The translations under genes and the position numbers were made by a program. From the NCBI GenBank assembly GCA_017444705.1, contig JAFSWA010000037.1, forward strand, positions 1 through 11,274: a stretch of 11,274 bases of DNA, read 5' to 3'. Origin of the DNA: a bacterium (GTDB taxonomy: Bacteria; Cyanobacteriota; Vampirovibrionia; Gastranaerophilales; Gastranaerophilaceae). The notes under the pieces were generated by a model that worked only from the letters and a program-made list of their open reading frames with translations, ran no database searches and was not told where the DNA came from. Below, piece by piece: positions 1 through 6,780 of the stretch; the first letter of the stretch is position 1, and the number at the start of each line of letters is the position of its first letter.

Positions 1-520
1 CCGTTGCCTGTTTTATTTTTCTGTCAAATTCGGCAACACCTGCTATTTCGTCAAGATAAGTTCTTCGCTCTCTCGGGGTACAATCCGTAACCTTAAAAAC
101 GGCATTTTGCATAACAACATTATAGCTGTTAGTGTTTACGTTGTATTTATCCAAAACAAGATGAACTTCGGTCAGTGTAACAGGTTTGTCATTTAAATAA
201 TAAATACTGTTATATCCCTGTGAACCTTTTTTAATCTTTCTTTTTATCCTTAATTCAGGTTCTTGCGGATTTTCAGTATCAAAAACTACCGTTACTGATG
301 CTTCTTTTGAGTTAGTGTAAAGCGAAATAAACTCAGAGATTTTTTTCTCTCTCATTTCATTAGCTGTTGCAAGTCCGAGTGCAAACAAAATTGCATCAAT
401 AATATTACTCTTGCCCGACCCGTTTGGTCCCACAATAGTCGTAAATCCCTTTTCAAACGGTATATTAACCCTATTCGCAAAGGATTTGAACTTGTCAATT
501 TCCAGCTCTTTAATGTACAT
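1..520 (-). CDS. smc: Chromosome segregation ATPase SMC, N-terminal part (cut by window edge)
   Basis: The first 173 codons are present and the gene runs off the left edge; full SMC proteins are about 1,150-1,200 residues. SMC dimers form the condensin-like complex with ScpA and ScpB that compacts and segregates the chromosome. The start MYIKELEIDKFKSFA is the typical SMC opening. The Walker A motif GPNGSGKS is at residues 31-38 with the ATP-binding lysine at 37. The stretch ending TPRERR..LDEIAGVAEFD (about residues 145-167) is the conserved end of the SMC head before the coiled coil. The Q-loop reads MQNAV, where many SMCs have Q-G. The FKSFA and DEIAGVAEFD signatures fit SMC better than RecN or SbcC. 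The ATG at 520 is chosen because the family motif begins there and a promoter lies 40-70 bp upstream. The Shine-Dalgarno is weak: a GGGAAGAA-like stretch rather far from the start. Confidence 0.95.
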   Translation of the reverse strand, partial: MYIKELEIDKFKSFANRVNIPFEKGFTTIVGPNGSGKSNIIDAILFALGLATANEMREKKISEFISLYTNSKEASVTVVFDTENPQEPELRIKRKIKKGSQGYNSIYYLNDKPVTLTEVHLVLDKYNVNTNSYNVVMQNAVFKVTDCTPRERRTYLDEIAGVAEFDRKIKQAT

Positions 521-558
521 TAAGTTTTTATTTCTTCCCAAATCCAGATTATATCTAT

Positions 559-587
559 ATTACACTATAAAATATTTTACATGTCAA
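559..587 (-). promoter_or_regulatory. Sigma-70-type promoter for smc
   Basis: On the minus strand a perfect -35 box TTGACA (587-582) is followed by 17 bp and a -10 box TGTAAT (564-559), which differs from TATAAT at one position. The start of transcription would be near 552, giving a leader of about 30 nt before the smc ATG at 520. This is sequence evidence only. Confidence 0.65.
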
Positions 588-796
588 AAAATTTACATTA
601 AAAAGAGTAGACATTAATTTTTATTTTTAATCAAAATCCATAATAAAAAACTTATTTTTATAGTATATTTTAAACTTCTCTTTCATTTTGTTACATTAAT
701 ATTTTTACAATCTTATACCTGATTTATAAACCTTTCGGTTGAAATTTGTATTTTTTCTAAAAATTTGAGCCATGATGTTTTTGTTAGGAGATTTAT

Positions 797-967
797 ATGG
801 CAAAAATTATTGAAAACAAAAAAGGACGTCGCCAGGTTAAACTGAATTTTGCAGACATTCAATGGATTATAGAGGAATATCAAACTCAATTTTTAAGAAC
901 AAAAGATATTTCAAAACTCAAAAAATACTTTGAATTTTTCGGAATTTTTCTGCCCGAAGATATCTGA
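797..967 (+). CDS. Small hypothetical protein, 56 aa
   Basis: This short gene runs from ATG at 797 to TGA at 965-967. It is supported by a strong Shine-Dalgarno AGGAG at 786-790 with 6-nt spacing. The product starts MAKIIENKKGRRQVKLNF and ends FGIFLPEDI. It is basic near the N-terminus (KKGRR at 8-12) and has two probable helices, about residues 18-31 and 37-48, rich in aromatic residues. No membrane segment, Cys cluster or known motif is visible. It is divergent from smc across a 276-bp spacer and convergent with the phosphohexomutase gene, with 14 bp between stops. Possible promoter pieces upstream (TTTACA at 704-709, TATAAA at 725-730) have a short 15-bp spacing and are weak. I do not recognise the family. 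The basic start could suit nucleic-acid binding, but that is a guess. The Shine-Dalgarno and start codon are complementary to the candidate RNA at 3302-3489. Confidence 0.6.
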   Translation: MAKIIENKKGRRQVKLNFADIQWIIEEYQTQFLRTKDISKLKKYFEFFGIFLPEDI

Positions 968-981
968 ATTGAATTTTTAAA

Positions 982-2376
982 CTATTTAAAAAAGGATTTT
1001 ATTTTCGTATCGACAAATGTTTTCAATTCCTGCATATTTTTAGGTTCCGATTCAAAATAAACTCTTAAAAGAGGCTCGGTTCCGCTCGGACGAACCAAAA
1101 TCCACGAATTATTGTCAAAATTTATTTTCAAACCTTCTGTTTCATTTTTTTCGGAAATTTTATACGGATAATCTTTAATCTGTGAAATCTTTTTTATAAT
1201 CTCATTCATAACTTCTTTATCGTGAAATTTATAATCAATTCTGTCTTGCGTAAAAATAACTCCTACAAAATTTTGAAGCTCCTTTTGAAGCTCTGCAAGA
1301 GATTTTTGTTCATATCCCATAGCCTCTAAAATCAACAAATTTGCAATTATTCCGTCTTTTTCGGGAATATGAGAACCTATACTCAATCCGCCGGAATCTT
1401 CACCCGCAAGAAGAACCTTATTATTTCTCATGGCTTCTCCAAGCCATTTAAAACCAACCGGTGTTTCTATAATTTTTACATTAAGTTTTTGTGCAAGAAC
1501 TTTTAACATTGAACTTCCGGCAACAGTAATTGCCAAATCACCTTTCGCATCCTTATTTTTTATAAGATGTTTCAGCAAAATCCCCATAATTTCATTCGGA
1601 GTAACATATTCGCCGTTTTCATTTATAACTCCGTATCTGTCTCCGTCACCATCATTCGCCAAACCGATTGTTTCAGGTTGGTTTTTAATTTTTTCAATCA
1701 AATCTTTTAAATACTTTGGTTTTGGATCAGGCATGCCTCCGCCAAAATTAATATCGTGAAAACAATTTATTTTTTCAAATGAAATTTCATTTTCTTCCAA
1801 AAATTTGTCAAAATAACCGACTGTCGAAGAATACAACCCGTCAAAAATAATATTGCTTTTTACTTTTTTTATTTTTTCAATATCAATTAAAGTTTTTATA
1901 TGTTCAAAATAAGGCTTTTCAAGGTCTAAATCTACAAAATCACCGACTCTTCCGGTCATAAAATTAGTATTATCTTCAAAATATTGAGTAATTTTATCCG
2001 TAATATCATTCGTAGCAGGACCTCCAAAATCAGGAATAAATTTTATCCCTAAATATTCCGGCGGATTATGAGATGCGGTATACATAAAAGCACACGCATT
2101 ATAATATTTTGCCGCAAAAGCAATCATAGGCGTCGGAATAACTTTTTTTGAAACACAAACATCAAACCCGTATGCCAAAAGCAATTGTGCCGTATTCATT
2201 GCATATTCGTAAGCTTGATTTCGAGGGTCATACCCGATTATTATCTGTTTATGATTGCCGTATACCGAAGAAATGTACTTTGCACAAGCTTTAACAACCG
2301 TTTTTACATTAATCATGTTAAAATCTTTATCCAAAATTCCTCTGAATCCGTCCGTACCAAAAGAAATATTTGCCAT
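982..2376 (-). CDS. Phosphoglucomutase/phosphomannomutase (alpha-D-phosphohexomutase family)
   Basis: The cytosolic enzyme interconverts hexose-1-phosphate and hexose-6-phosphate through a phosphoserine and a bisphosphate intermediate, feeding nucleotide-sugar, glycogen or envelope polysaccharide synthesis. All four family motifs are present in the 464 residues. The catalytic loop is TASHNP (100-105, Ser102). The metal loop is NDGDGDR (241-247). The sugar-specificity loop is GEDSGG (325-330; GEESGG in many relatives). The phosphate-binding loop is RPSGTEP (429-435). The length is normal. The loops do not separate glucose from mannose specificity. GlmM is less likely because the active-site loop reads ASHNPPEYLGIKF, not the ASHNPxxDNGIKFF form. 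The ATG at 2376 has AAGGTG at 2386-2381, 4 nt away, as Shine-Dalgarno. The gene is divergent from pheA. Confidence 0.9.
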   Translation of the reverse strand: MANISFGTDGFRGILDKDFNMINVKTVVKACAKYISSVYGNHKQIIIGYDPRNQAYEYAMNTAQLLLAYGFDVCVSKKVIPTPMIAFAAKYYNACAFMYTASHNPPEYLGIKFIPDFGGPATNDITDKITQYFEDNTNFMTGRVGDFVDLDLEKPYFEHIKTLIDIEKIKKVKSNIIFDGLYSSTVGYFDKFLEENEISFEKINCFHDINFGGGMPDPKPKYLKDLIEKIKNQPETIGLANDGDGDRYGVINENGEYVTPNEIMGILLKHLIKNKDAKGDLAITVAGSSMLKVLAQKLNVKIIETPVGFKWLGEAMRNNKVLLAGEDSGGLSIGSHIPEKDGIIANLLILEAMGYEQKSLAELQKELQNFVGVIFTQDRIDYKFHDKEVMNEIIKKISQIKDYPYKISEKNETEGLKINFDNNSWILVRPSGTEPLLRVYFESEPKNMQELKTFVDTKIKSFFK

Positions 2377-2434
2377 ATCACACCTTTTTGAGTTATTATA
2401 ATTATATTATAGTTTAAAAAGCGGATTTTTTGAA
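2377..2434. promoter_or_regulatory. Divergent spacer between phosphohexomutase gene and pheA, with overlapping -10-like boxes
   Basis: The 58-bp spacer must hold or border start signals for both genes unless promoters lie inside the coding regions. TATAAT occurs on the plus strand at 2397-2402 and on the minus strand at 2400-2395 and 2406-2401. No convincing -35 box sits at the right distance for any of them. In such AT-rich DNA single TATAAT matches are weak evidence. The overlap would make the two directions compete for polymerase if the boxes are real. Confidence 0.3.
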
Positions 2435-3280
2435 GTGGAAAATATAACAACAGTATTTTATTTAGGTCCAAACGGTTCTTATACACAAATAGCAAAAGAA
2501 AAATTTGCAAAACATTTTAAGTTTGAAAAAATTCATTCTATTGGGATGAAAAATATAAAATCGGTCTTGGATAATTTTACACTTAATGAAAATACAATAG
2601 CAATAGTGCCTGTTGAAAACTCAATTGAGGGTTTTGTCAGAGAAACTCTCGACGGAATAAAAAGTTTTAAAGACCCTGATTTGACAATTTTTGCTTCAAC
2701 ACAAATCCCCATAAAACATTGTCTTGTCGGAAATACAAATAACATAGGGAATATAAAAACCGTTGTTTCCCACCCGCAAGCTCTTGCACAATGTCAAAAT
2801 ACAATAATATCTTTAATTCCCAATGAAATAGAAATGCTTCCTTTTTCTTCAACCAGCGGCTCTGCTATTTATATCAAAGACAAGGATGAATCATTTGCGG
2901 CAATTACTAATTTTGAAACAGCAAAATTATACGGTTTAAATGTTTTAAAAGAAAATATAAATGACGAAAAAGGAAATATCACAAGATTTTTGATGCTTAA
3001 AAGAGGAACAACCTTAAAAACAGAACACGATAAAACAAGCATCGTTTTTTCAACAAAAAATGAACATGGAGCATTATTTAAAGTGCTTAGAGTCTTTGAA
3101 AAAAATAAAATTAATTTGACAAATATTTCTTCCCGTCCAAACAAAAAAGTTCTTGGCGAATACATATTTTTTGTTGATTTTACAGGACATATTACTGAAA
3201 AAAATATTATAAAAACTCTGAAAGATGTTAACAAACAGTCAACATGGATGAAAATTCTCGGAAGTTTTGAAGAAATATAA
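2435..3280 (+). CDS. pheA: Prephenate dehydratase (monofunctional, with ACT domain)
   Basis: The enzyme converts prephenate to phenylpyruvate, the committed step to phenylalanine. The 281-residue length fits the monofunctional form: there is no chorismate mutase domain, so that activity must lie elsewhere. The catalytic domain starts with the family signature FYLGPNGSYT (8-17), has VPVENSIEG (58-66), and ends with the TRF motif in NITRFLML (181-188, Thr183). A C-terminal ACT domain (about 202-279) carries GALFKVLRVF, INLTNISSRP and EYIFFVDFTGH, which argues for feedback control by phenylalanine. The regulatory ESRP motif here reads SSRP (232-235). The start is GTG at 2435, chosen because the catalytic signature begins just after it. 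The only Shine-Dalgarno candidate is a weak GCGGA at 2421-2425. Confidence 0.92.
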   Translation: MENITTVFYLGPNGSYTQIAKEKFAKHFKFEKIHSIGMKNIKSVLDNFTLNENTIAIVPVENSIEGFVRETLDGIKSFKDPDLTIFASTQIPIKHCLVGNTNNIGNIKTVVSHPQALAQCQNTIISLIPNEIEMLPFSSTSGSAIYIKDKDESFAAITNFETAKLYGLNVLKENINDEKGNITRFLMLKRGTTLKTEHDKTSIVFSTKNEHGALFKVLRVFEKNKINLTNISSRPNKKVLGEYIFFVDFTGHITEKNIIKTLKDVNKQSTWMKILGSFEEI

Positions 3281-3301
3281 AAAATTTTCCTTATAATTGT
3301 T

Positions 3302-3326
3302 AAAAAAAAGCCACCCTTACGAGTGG
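3302..3326 (-). terminator. Intrinsic terminator, minus strand
   Basis: Read on the minus strand, CCACTC (3326-3321), loop GTAA and GGGTGG (3316-3311) form a 6-bp stem with one T-G wobble and a GNRA-type tetraloop. One C later comes a run of eight T (3309-3302). On the plus strand the same sequence has a C-A mismatch and is followed only by TTGTTTT, so it points mainly to the minus strand. It could act weakly on pheA transcripts as well. It ends the candidate RNA and possibly rqcP read-through. Confidence 0.7.
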
Positions 3327-3489
3327 TTGTTTTCTGCATCCTAATGGTTTTTGTGTTTATTATTTAGGAGTTTATATGTGTACTAAGGTTAAATATGTTT
3401 CTTGTTATTTAATGTTTCGAGCTTGTAAAACCATTTTGCTTAGTGATTTGTTTTATTTAGTGTAATTAATACACTCTATAAACATCACT
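3302..3489 (-). ncRNA. Candidate structured non-coding RNA, about 188 nt
   Basis: A complete minus-strand transcription unit lies between pheA and rqcP. It has a strong promoter (3494-3522), about 188 nt without a good minus-strand ORF, and an intrinsic terminator (3302-3326). The 5' part can fold into a nested hairpin: outer stem AGTGAT (3489-3484) with ATCACT (3447-3442), and inner stem AGTGTA (3475-3470) with TACACT (3464-3459) around a TTAAT loop. The middle is closed by a perfect 9-bp long-range pairing, AATGGTTTT (3435-3427) with AAAACCATT (3351-3343). This pairing can be extended across an internal loop by GCA with TGC. The enclosed A-rich stretch contains CTCCTAA (3370-3364), complementary to Shine-Dalgarno sequences. 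I do not recognise the family. The length resembles 6S RNA, but the 5' and 3' ends do not pair as expected for 6S. A regulatory small RNA is the alternative I favour. Confidence 0.5.
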
Positions 3490-3493
3490 CTAT

Positions 3494-3522
3494 TATTATT
3501 GCACATTCTAAAAATTTGTCAA
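3494..3522 (-). promoter_or_regulatory. Strong sigma-70-type promoter for the candidate RNA
   Basis: On the minus strand a perfect TTGACA (3522-3517) is followed by 17 bp and ATAATA (3499-3494); AATAAT at 16 bp or TAATAA at 18 bp also fit. TG occurs just upstream of the -10 region. Transcription would start near 3487-3489, exactly where the first stem of the candidate RNA begins. It lies about 50 bp downstream of the rqcP stop and faces away from it, so it cannot serve rqcP. Confidence 0.7.
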
Positions 3523-3572
3523 TAGTTTTCTATAATTATTTTATAGATTTTTTAACAAAAGTTTACAAAAAA

Positions 3573-3818
3573 CTATTCGACAAGTGAATAAAGGGTTTCC
3601 GCCATTTGGGCAGGAACATTTCCGACAGGAATTATTAAAATTTGTAACTTTGTGGATGAATTTGCACCGATAATTTCTATAATATCACCGACTTTTAGTT
3701 GTTTTGAGGGTTTAGCAACCTGTCCGTTAACCAAAATTCTTCCTTTTTCGGAAATTTCATTTGCTACTGTACGTCTTTTTATTACTCTTGATACTTTTAA
3801 AAATTTATCTAATCTCAT
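3573..3818 (-). CDS. rqcP: S4-domain RNA-binding protein, RqcP-like
   Basis: This 81-residue protein consists almost entirely of an S4 RNA-binding fold. The opening MRLDKFLKVSRVIKRR and the segment GRILVNGQVAKPSKQLKVGDIIEI match the small S4 proteins of the RqcP (YabO)/Hsp15 group. Length and wording favour RqcP, which binds obstructed 50S subunits and works with RqcH in alanine tailing during ribosome quality control. Hsp15 (HslR) is longer, with a basic tail that is missing here. The start is ATG at 3818. No Shine-Dalgarno is visible in front of it, and the likely extended -10 box (3863-3855) leaves a leader of about 30 nt. It is divergent from kdsD. RqcH is not in this window, so the role is by homology only. 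Confidence 0.85.
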   Translation of the reverse strand: MRLDKFLKVSRVIKRRTVANEISEKGRILVNGQVAKPSKQLKVGDIIEIIGANSSTKLQILIIPVGNVPAQMAETLYSLVE

Positions 3819-3854
3819 ATTAATTGCCGAATTTACACTAAATATTTCTTAATG

Positions 3855-3887
3855 ATTATAGCATATAATTGGATTTTACGCTATAAT
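3855..3887. promoter_or_regulatory. Divergent promoter region for rqcP (minus) and kdsD (plus)
   Basis: Within the 91-bp spacer, the minus strand carries an extended -10 element TGCTATAAT (3863-3855) directed at rqcP. The plus strand carries TATAAT (3882-3887) directed at kdsD, which would start transcription near 3894 and leave a leader of about 16 nt that just contains the kdsD Shine-Dalgarno. Neither has a clear -35 box. The boxes lie about 20 bp apart, so the two polymerase footprints would overlap. Confidence 0.5.
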
Positions 3888-3909
3888 ACCGACAGAAAGA
3901 GAGGCAAAA

Positions 3910-4887
3910 GTGCTTACAATGACAAAGGAATGTATTGAAACCGCAAAAGAGGTTTTGGAGATTGAAGCAAAATCAATTATTGATTTAAAAAACCGTTTGG
4001 GGAAAGAGCTTGAAGATGCGGTTGAGCTTTTATATAATTGCAAAGGTCGTGTAATCGTTACGGGAATGGGCAAATCAGGACATATAGGACGAAAAATTGC
4101 AGCGACTCTTTCTTCTACGGGAACACCGGCTTATTTTCTTCATCCTGCGGAAAGCACACATGGTGACAGCGGAATTTTAACCCGTGAGGATGTTGTTATT
4201 GCAATTTCAAACAGCGGCGAAACATTGGAATTAATGAATTTGCTGCCGCTTATAAAAAGATTTTCCGTTCCTTTAATCAGTATAACGGGAAAACTTGATT
4301 CTACGCTTGCAAAAACAGGAGATGTTGTCTTAAATATTGCGGTAGAAAAAGAGGCTTGTCCTCTCGGCAAAGCACCGACGGCGAGTACGACAGTTACTTT
4401 GGCTCTTGGTGATGCATTGGCAATTTGTCTGCTCAAAAAACGAGGTTTTTCTGAGGAAGATTTTCTTTTGTATCATCCTTCCGGAGCTTTGGGTAAGAAA
4501 AAATTAATAAAAGTCTCCGATTTAATGATTTCAGGGGAAAGATTACCTATTATAAGTCAGGAAGAATCTTTCTTGGAAGTTGTTGAATACATAAGTGAAA
4601 AACGGCTCGGCTGTGCTGTTTTAACTGATGAAAACGGTATTATGCAAGGGGTTTTAACAGACGGTGATATAAGAAGAATTTTGCTTGCTCATCATCATGT
4701 TGAAAATCTTGTTGCAAAAAATGTTATGACAAAAAATCCGAAAACAGTCAGTGCTGAATCAATAGCAACAAAAGCTTTGGCGATTATGGAAAAATATTCA
4801 ATTACAAGCCTTGCTGTTGTTGACAATGATAACAGACCAGTCGGATTAATTCACGTACACGATTTATTGAAAGAGGGTGTTGCCTAA
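3910..4887 (+). CDS. kdsD: Arabinose-5-phosphate isomerase (KdsD/KpsF family)
   Basis: This cytosolic enzyme converts ribulose-5-phosphate to arabinose-5-phosphate, the first step toward Kdo, the inner-core sugar of lipopolysaccharide. The 325 residues have the standard layout: a SIS isomerase domain (about 40-180) followed by two CBS domains (about 207-262 and 272-323). Visible signatures are TGMGKSGHIG (51-60), HPAESTHGDSG (78-88; many relatives have HGDLG), ISNSGET (99-105), EACPLGKAPTASTT (148-161) and the catalytic-histidine segment HPSGALG (189-195). The GTG at 3910 is preferred because AGAGG (3900-3904) lies 5 nt upstream; the alternative ATG at 3919 would be 14 nt away. The kdsD stop abuts the kdsC ATG with no gap, implying translational coupling in one operon. 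Confidence 0.94.
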   Translation: MLTMTKECIETAKEVLEIEAKSIIDLKNRLGKELEDAVELLYNCKGRVIVTGMGKSGHIGRKIAATLSSTGTPAYFLHPAESTHGDSGILTREDVVIAISNSGETLELMNLLPLIKRFSVPLISITGKLDSTLAKTGDVVLNIAVEKEACPLGKAPTASTTVTLALGDALAICLLKKRGFSEEDFLLYHPSGALGKKKLIKVSDLMISGERLPIISQEESFLEVVEYISEKRLGCAVLTDENGIMQGVLTDGDIRRILLAHHHVENLVAKNVMTKNPKTVSAESIATKALAIMEKYSITSLAVVDNDNRPVGLIHVHDLLKEGVA

Positions 4888-5430
4888 ATGTTGTCAAAAT
4901 CGGAGTTAGCAAAGAGAGCAAGCAAAATTAAACTTGTTGCCTTTGATGTTGATGGGGTAATGACAGATGAGAGCCTGATTTTTGATGAAAATGGGGTTGA
5001 ATATAAGAAATTCAATGCAAAAGACGGGCAGGGAATTGTATTGCTCAATAATTCCGGATTTAAAACAGCTATTATTACGGCTCGTCAAAACGGAACTGTT
5101 CGGGTAAGATTTAATATTTTAAAAATGAATGACTTATACGAAGGTCAGAAAAATAAAGAAGAGGCTCTTGACGATTTAGTCAAAAAATATAATTTGGATT
5201 ATTCACAGGTAGCATACATGGGTGATGATTTACCTGATATTTGTATTTTGAAAAAAGTCGGATTAAGCGTAACTCCTCAGAACGGTGCAAAAGAAGTTAA
5301 AGCAATTGTTGATTTTATAACGGAAAAATCCGGAGGAAACGGTGCTGTTCGTGAGCTTTGTGATTTTTTACTTGAAAATGTTGAAGATAAATCAACTCTT
5401 TGTCCTCTATATTTAAGTACAAAAGTTTAG
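4888..5430 (+). CDS. kdsC: 3-deoxy-D-manno-octulosonate 8-phosphate phosphatase (HAD family)
   Basis: The enzyme removes phosphate from Kdo-8-phosphate to give Kdo for LPS core assembly. The 180 residues match the small, cap-less HAD phosphatases of the KdsC type. The nucleophile motif is FDVDGVMTD (19-27, Asp20 and Asp22), motif II is ITAR (63-66), and the motif III lysine lies around 88-90 in GQKNKEEAL. Motif IV is MGDDLPD (111-117), followed by the family-typical GGNGAVRELCD (149-159). The short tail ending LCPLYLSTKV looks lineage-specific. It starts directly after the kdsD stop. The missing middle step, Kdo-8-phosphate synthase (KdsA), is not in the window. The 18 bp after the stop separate it from the convergent MFS gene and show no clear terminator. 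Confidence 0.93.
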   Translation: MLSKSELAKRASKIKLVAFDVDGVMTDESLIFDENGVEYKKFNAKDGQGIVLLNNSGFKTAIITARQNGTVRVRFNILKMNDLYEGQKNKEEALDDLVKKYNLDYSQVAYMGDDLPDICILKKVGLSVTPQNGAKEVKAIVDFITEKSGGNGAVRELCDFLLENVEDKSTLCPLYLSTKV

Positions 5431-5448
5431 AATATTTATTAACGGATT

Positions 5449-6780
5449 TTAAATTCCCGAATACAAGTCATGTTCGTATTTATCGTGCCAATGTGTACCG
5501 TATTTTGTTTCCATATATTTGCACATTTTTAAAAACCGCATTGTTTTTTTACTCTCTTTCATAAAAAATACACAAACGGTTGAAATAACTGACAATGAAA
5601 GCATTACCGCAAAAATAATCATATATGCTTTGTTTGAATAGATAAGGCTTTCTCCCTTTTTAAGAGGTTCAAAAAAGTTTAAAACTTGTCCTGTAATATT
5701 TCCCAAAATAGCGACTACAAAATAAAAACATGCGGTCATAATACAAGTTGCGACACCGGAATTTTTTGCCCCGTTGATATCATGAATGAGCGGAATAAGA
5801 AGCGGAGAAAGACAAGCAAAAAAGGAAATTACACAGAACATAACGGCAATAATGGGAGTTCTGAAATCAAAAGCAAGACAAATAATTATAAAAATCAGAG
5901 TAGCAAATGTGTTTAACGCTGCAATTTTGAGAAAAATAGTTCTTCTGTTTAAAAGTATTTTGCTGAAATATGCCAAAATCGGACCTGAAATTGCATATAA
6001 AGCACCCATTACGGAAAGCACAACAGCCGCATGAAGAACCGTTATTTCACAAAAATCTTCAAGAAATTTTTTCCCTATAACAGTTTGTAAAAGATAATAA
6101 ATTCCGTAATTTAAACATCCGAAACCGTATAAAATAATATTTGCACGGTTTTTGAGGACTTCTTTATAAATTTCAAGGTTAAATTTAATTTCTTTTTTTG
6201 TTTCCTGCTTTGGGATAAAGAATTTAAAAAACAAAAATAAAACCGTTAAAATTGCCGCAAAACCACCAATTATAAGGAAAGTATTTCTCCAACCTATTTC
6301 ATTTACTCCCATTACAAGCGGAGCATTTGCAACAATGCCGCCAAAATATCCTATAAAAAGAATCACTGAAAGAGCAATTCCAAAATTGTTATGGGAAACA
6401 ACGTTTTTTGTTTCCTGTATAATTCCGAGATAAAAAGTTGCCGAACCAAGCCCTACAAGACATCTGCTGAGGTAAAGAAACCAAAGATTGTGTGTAAGAG
6501 GGAAAATAAGTCCGCCTATCGAAAAAATTATTGCACCAATTGTTATAATTCGATAACCGCCGTATCGTGAATTTAAAAGACCGACTATTAACTGACTTAT
6601 TGCGTAAATATACATAAAAGAAGCTCCGAGTGCCGTTATTGCAGACGGATTTGTCATCAAATCTTTCTGTAAAGTATCAAATATGGCTCCCGGAACGGCA
6701 ACTCTCTGAATATTTGCAACAAAGTACAAAAGAGTTGCAATTACTATCAATATAATCTGAAAAAAATGTCCTTTCTTCAT
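5449..6780 (-). CDS. MFS transporter, substrate unknown
   Basis: This 443-residue inner-membrane protein has about 12 hydrophobic segments, in two halves separated by a basic cytoplasmic loop around residues 189-212 (KQETKKEIKFNLEIYKEVLK). After the second segment comes a version of MFS motif A, GLLNSRYGGYRI (67-78), and an SR pair in LYLSRCLVGLGSATFYLG (102-119). The C-terminal tail (about 408-443) is hydrophilic and rich in His, Tyr and charged residues. Nothing in the sequence fixes the substrate. It is the last gene of a three-gene minus-strand operon. Its ATG overlaps the pnuC stop as ATGA (6780-6777), so translation is probably coupled. The neighbouring pnuC makes a vitamin or nucleoside-type substrate conceivable, but that is inference from context only. 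Confidence 0.85.
   Translation of the reverse strand: MKKGHFFQIILIVIATLLYFVANIQRVAVPGAIFDTLQKDLMTNPSAITALGASFMYIYAISQLIVGLLNSRYGGYRIITIGAIIFSIGGLIFPLTHNLWFLYLSRCLVGLGSATFYLGIIQETKNVVSHNNFGIALSVILFIGYFGGIVANAPLVMGVNEIGWRNTFLIIGGFAAILTVLFLFFKFFIPKQETKKEIKFNLEIYKEVLKNRANIILYGFGCLNYGIYYLLQTVIGKKFLEDFCEITVLHAAVVLSVMGALYAISGPILAYFSKILLNRRTIFLKIAALNTFATLIFIIICLAFDFRTPIIAVMFCVISFFACLSPLLIPLIHDINGAKNSGVATCIMTACFYFVVAILGNITGQVLNFFEPLKKGESLIYSNKAYMIIFAVMLSLSVISTVCVFFMKESKKTMRFLKMCKYMETKYGTHWHDKYEHDLYSGI

Noticed and set aside
1430..1759. 109-codon plus-strand ORF inside the phosphohexomutase gene
   Set aside because: It is a mirror of the well-supported minus-strand gene, whose catalytic motifs span the same bases.
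2397..2402. TATAAT as a firm pheA promoter
   Set aside because: No -35 box at a usable distance, and the spacer is so AT-rich that such hexamers arise by chance. It is kept only as a low-confidence regulatory region.
2869..3339. 156-codon minus-strand ORF over the 3' half of pheA
   Set aside because: It is antisense to the intact ACT domain of pheA, with hydrophobic low-complexity content typical of reverse reading of Lys-rich genes.
3376..3465. Plus-strand 29-codon ORF (MCTKVKYVSC...) with a good Shine-Dalgarno TAGGAG at 3365-3370
   Set aside because: It lies entirely antisense to the candidate RNA, has no visible plus-strand promoter, and its Shine-Dalgarno is the mirror of the CTCCTAA segment of that RNA. 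The promoter, terminator and stems all favour the minus strand. It remains possible if frame conservation were found.
3302..3489. Identification of the RNA as 6S RNA, tmRNA or SRP RNA
   Set aside because: No pairing of the two ends as in 6S, no tRNA-like ends or tag ORF as in tmRNA, and no SRP apical-loop consensus could be seen.
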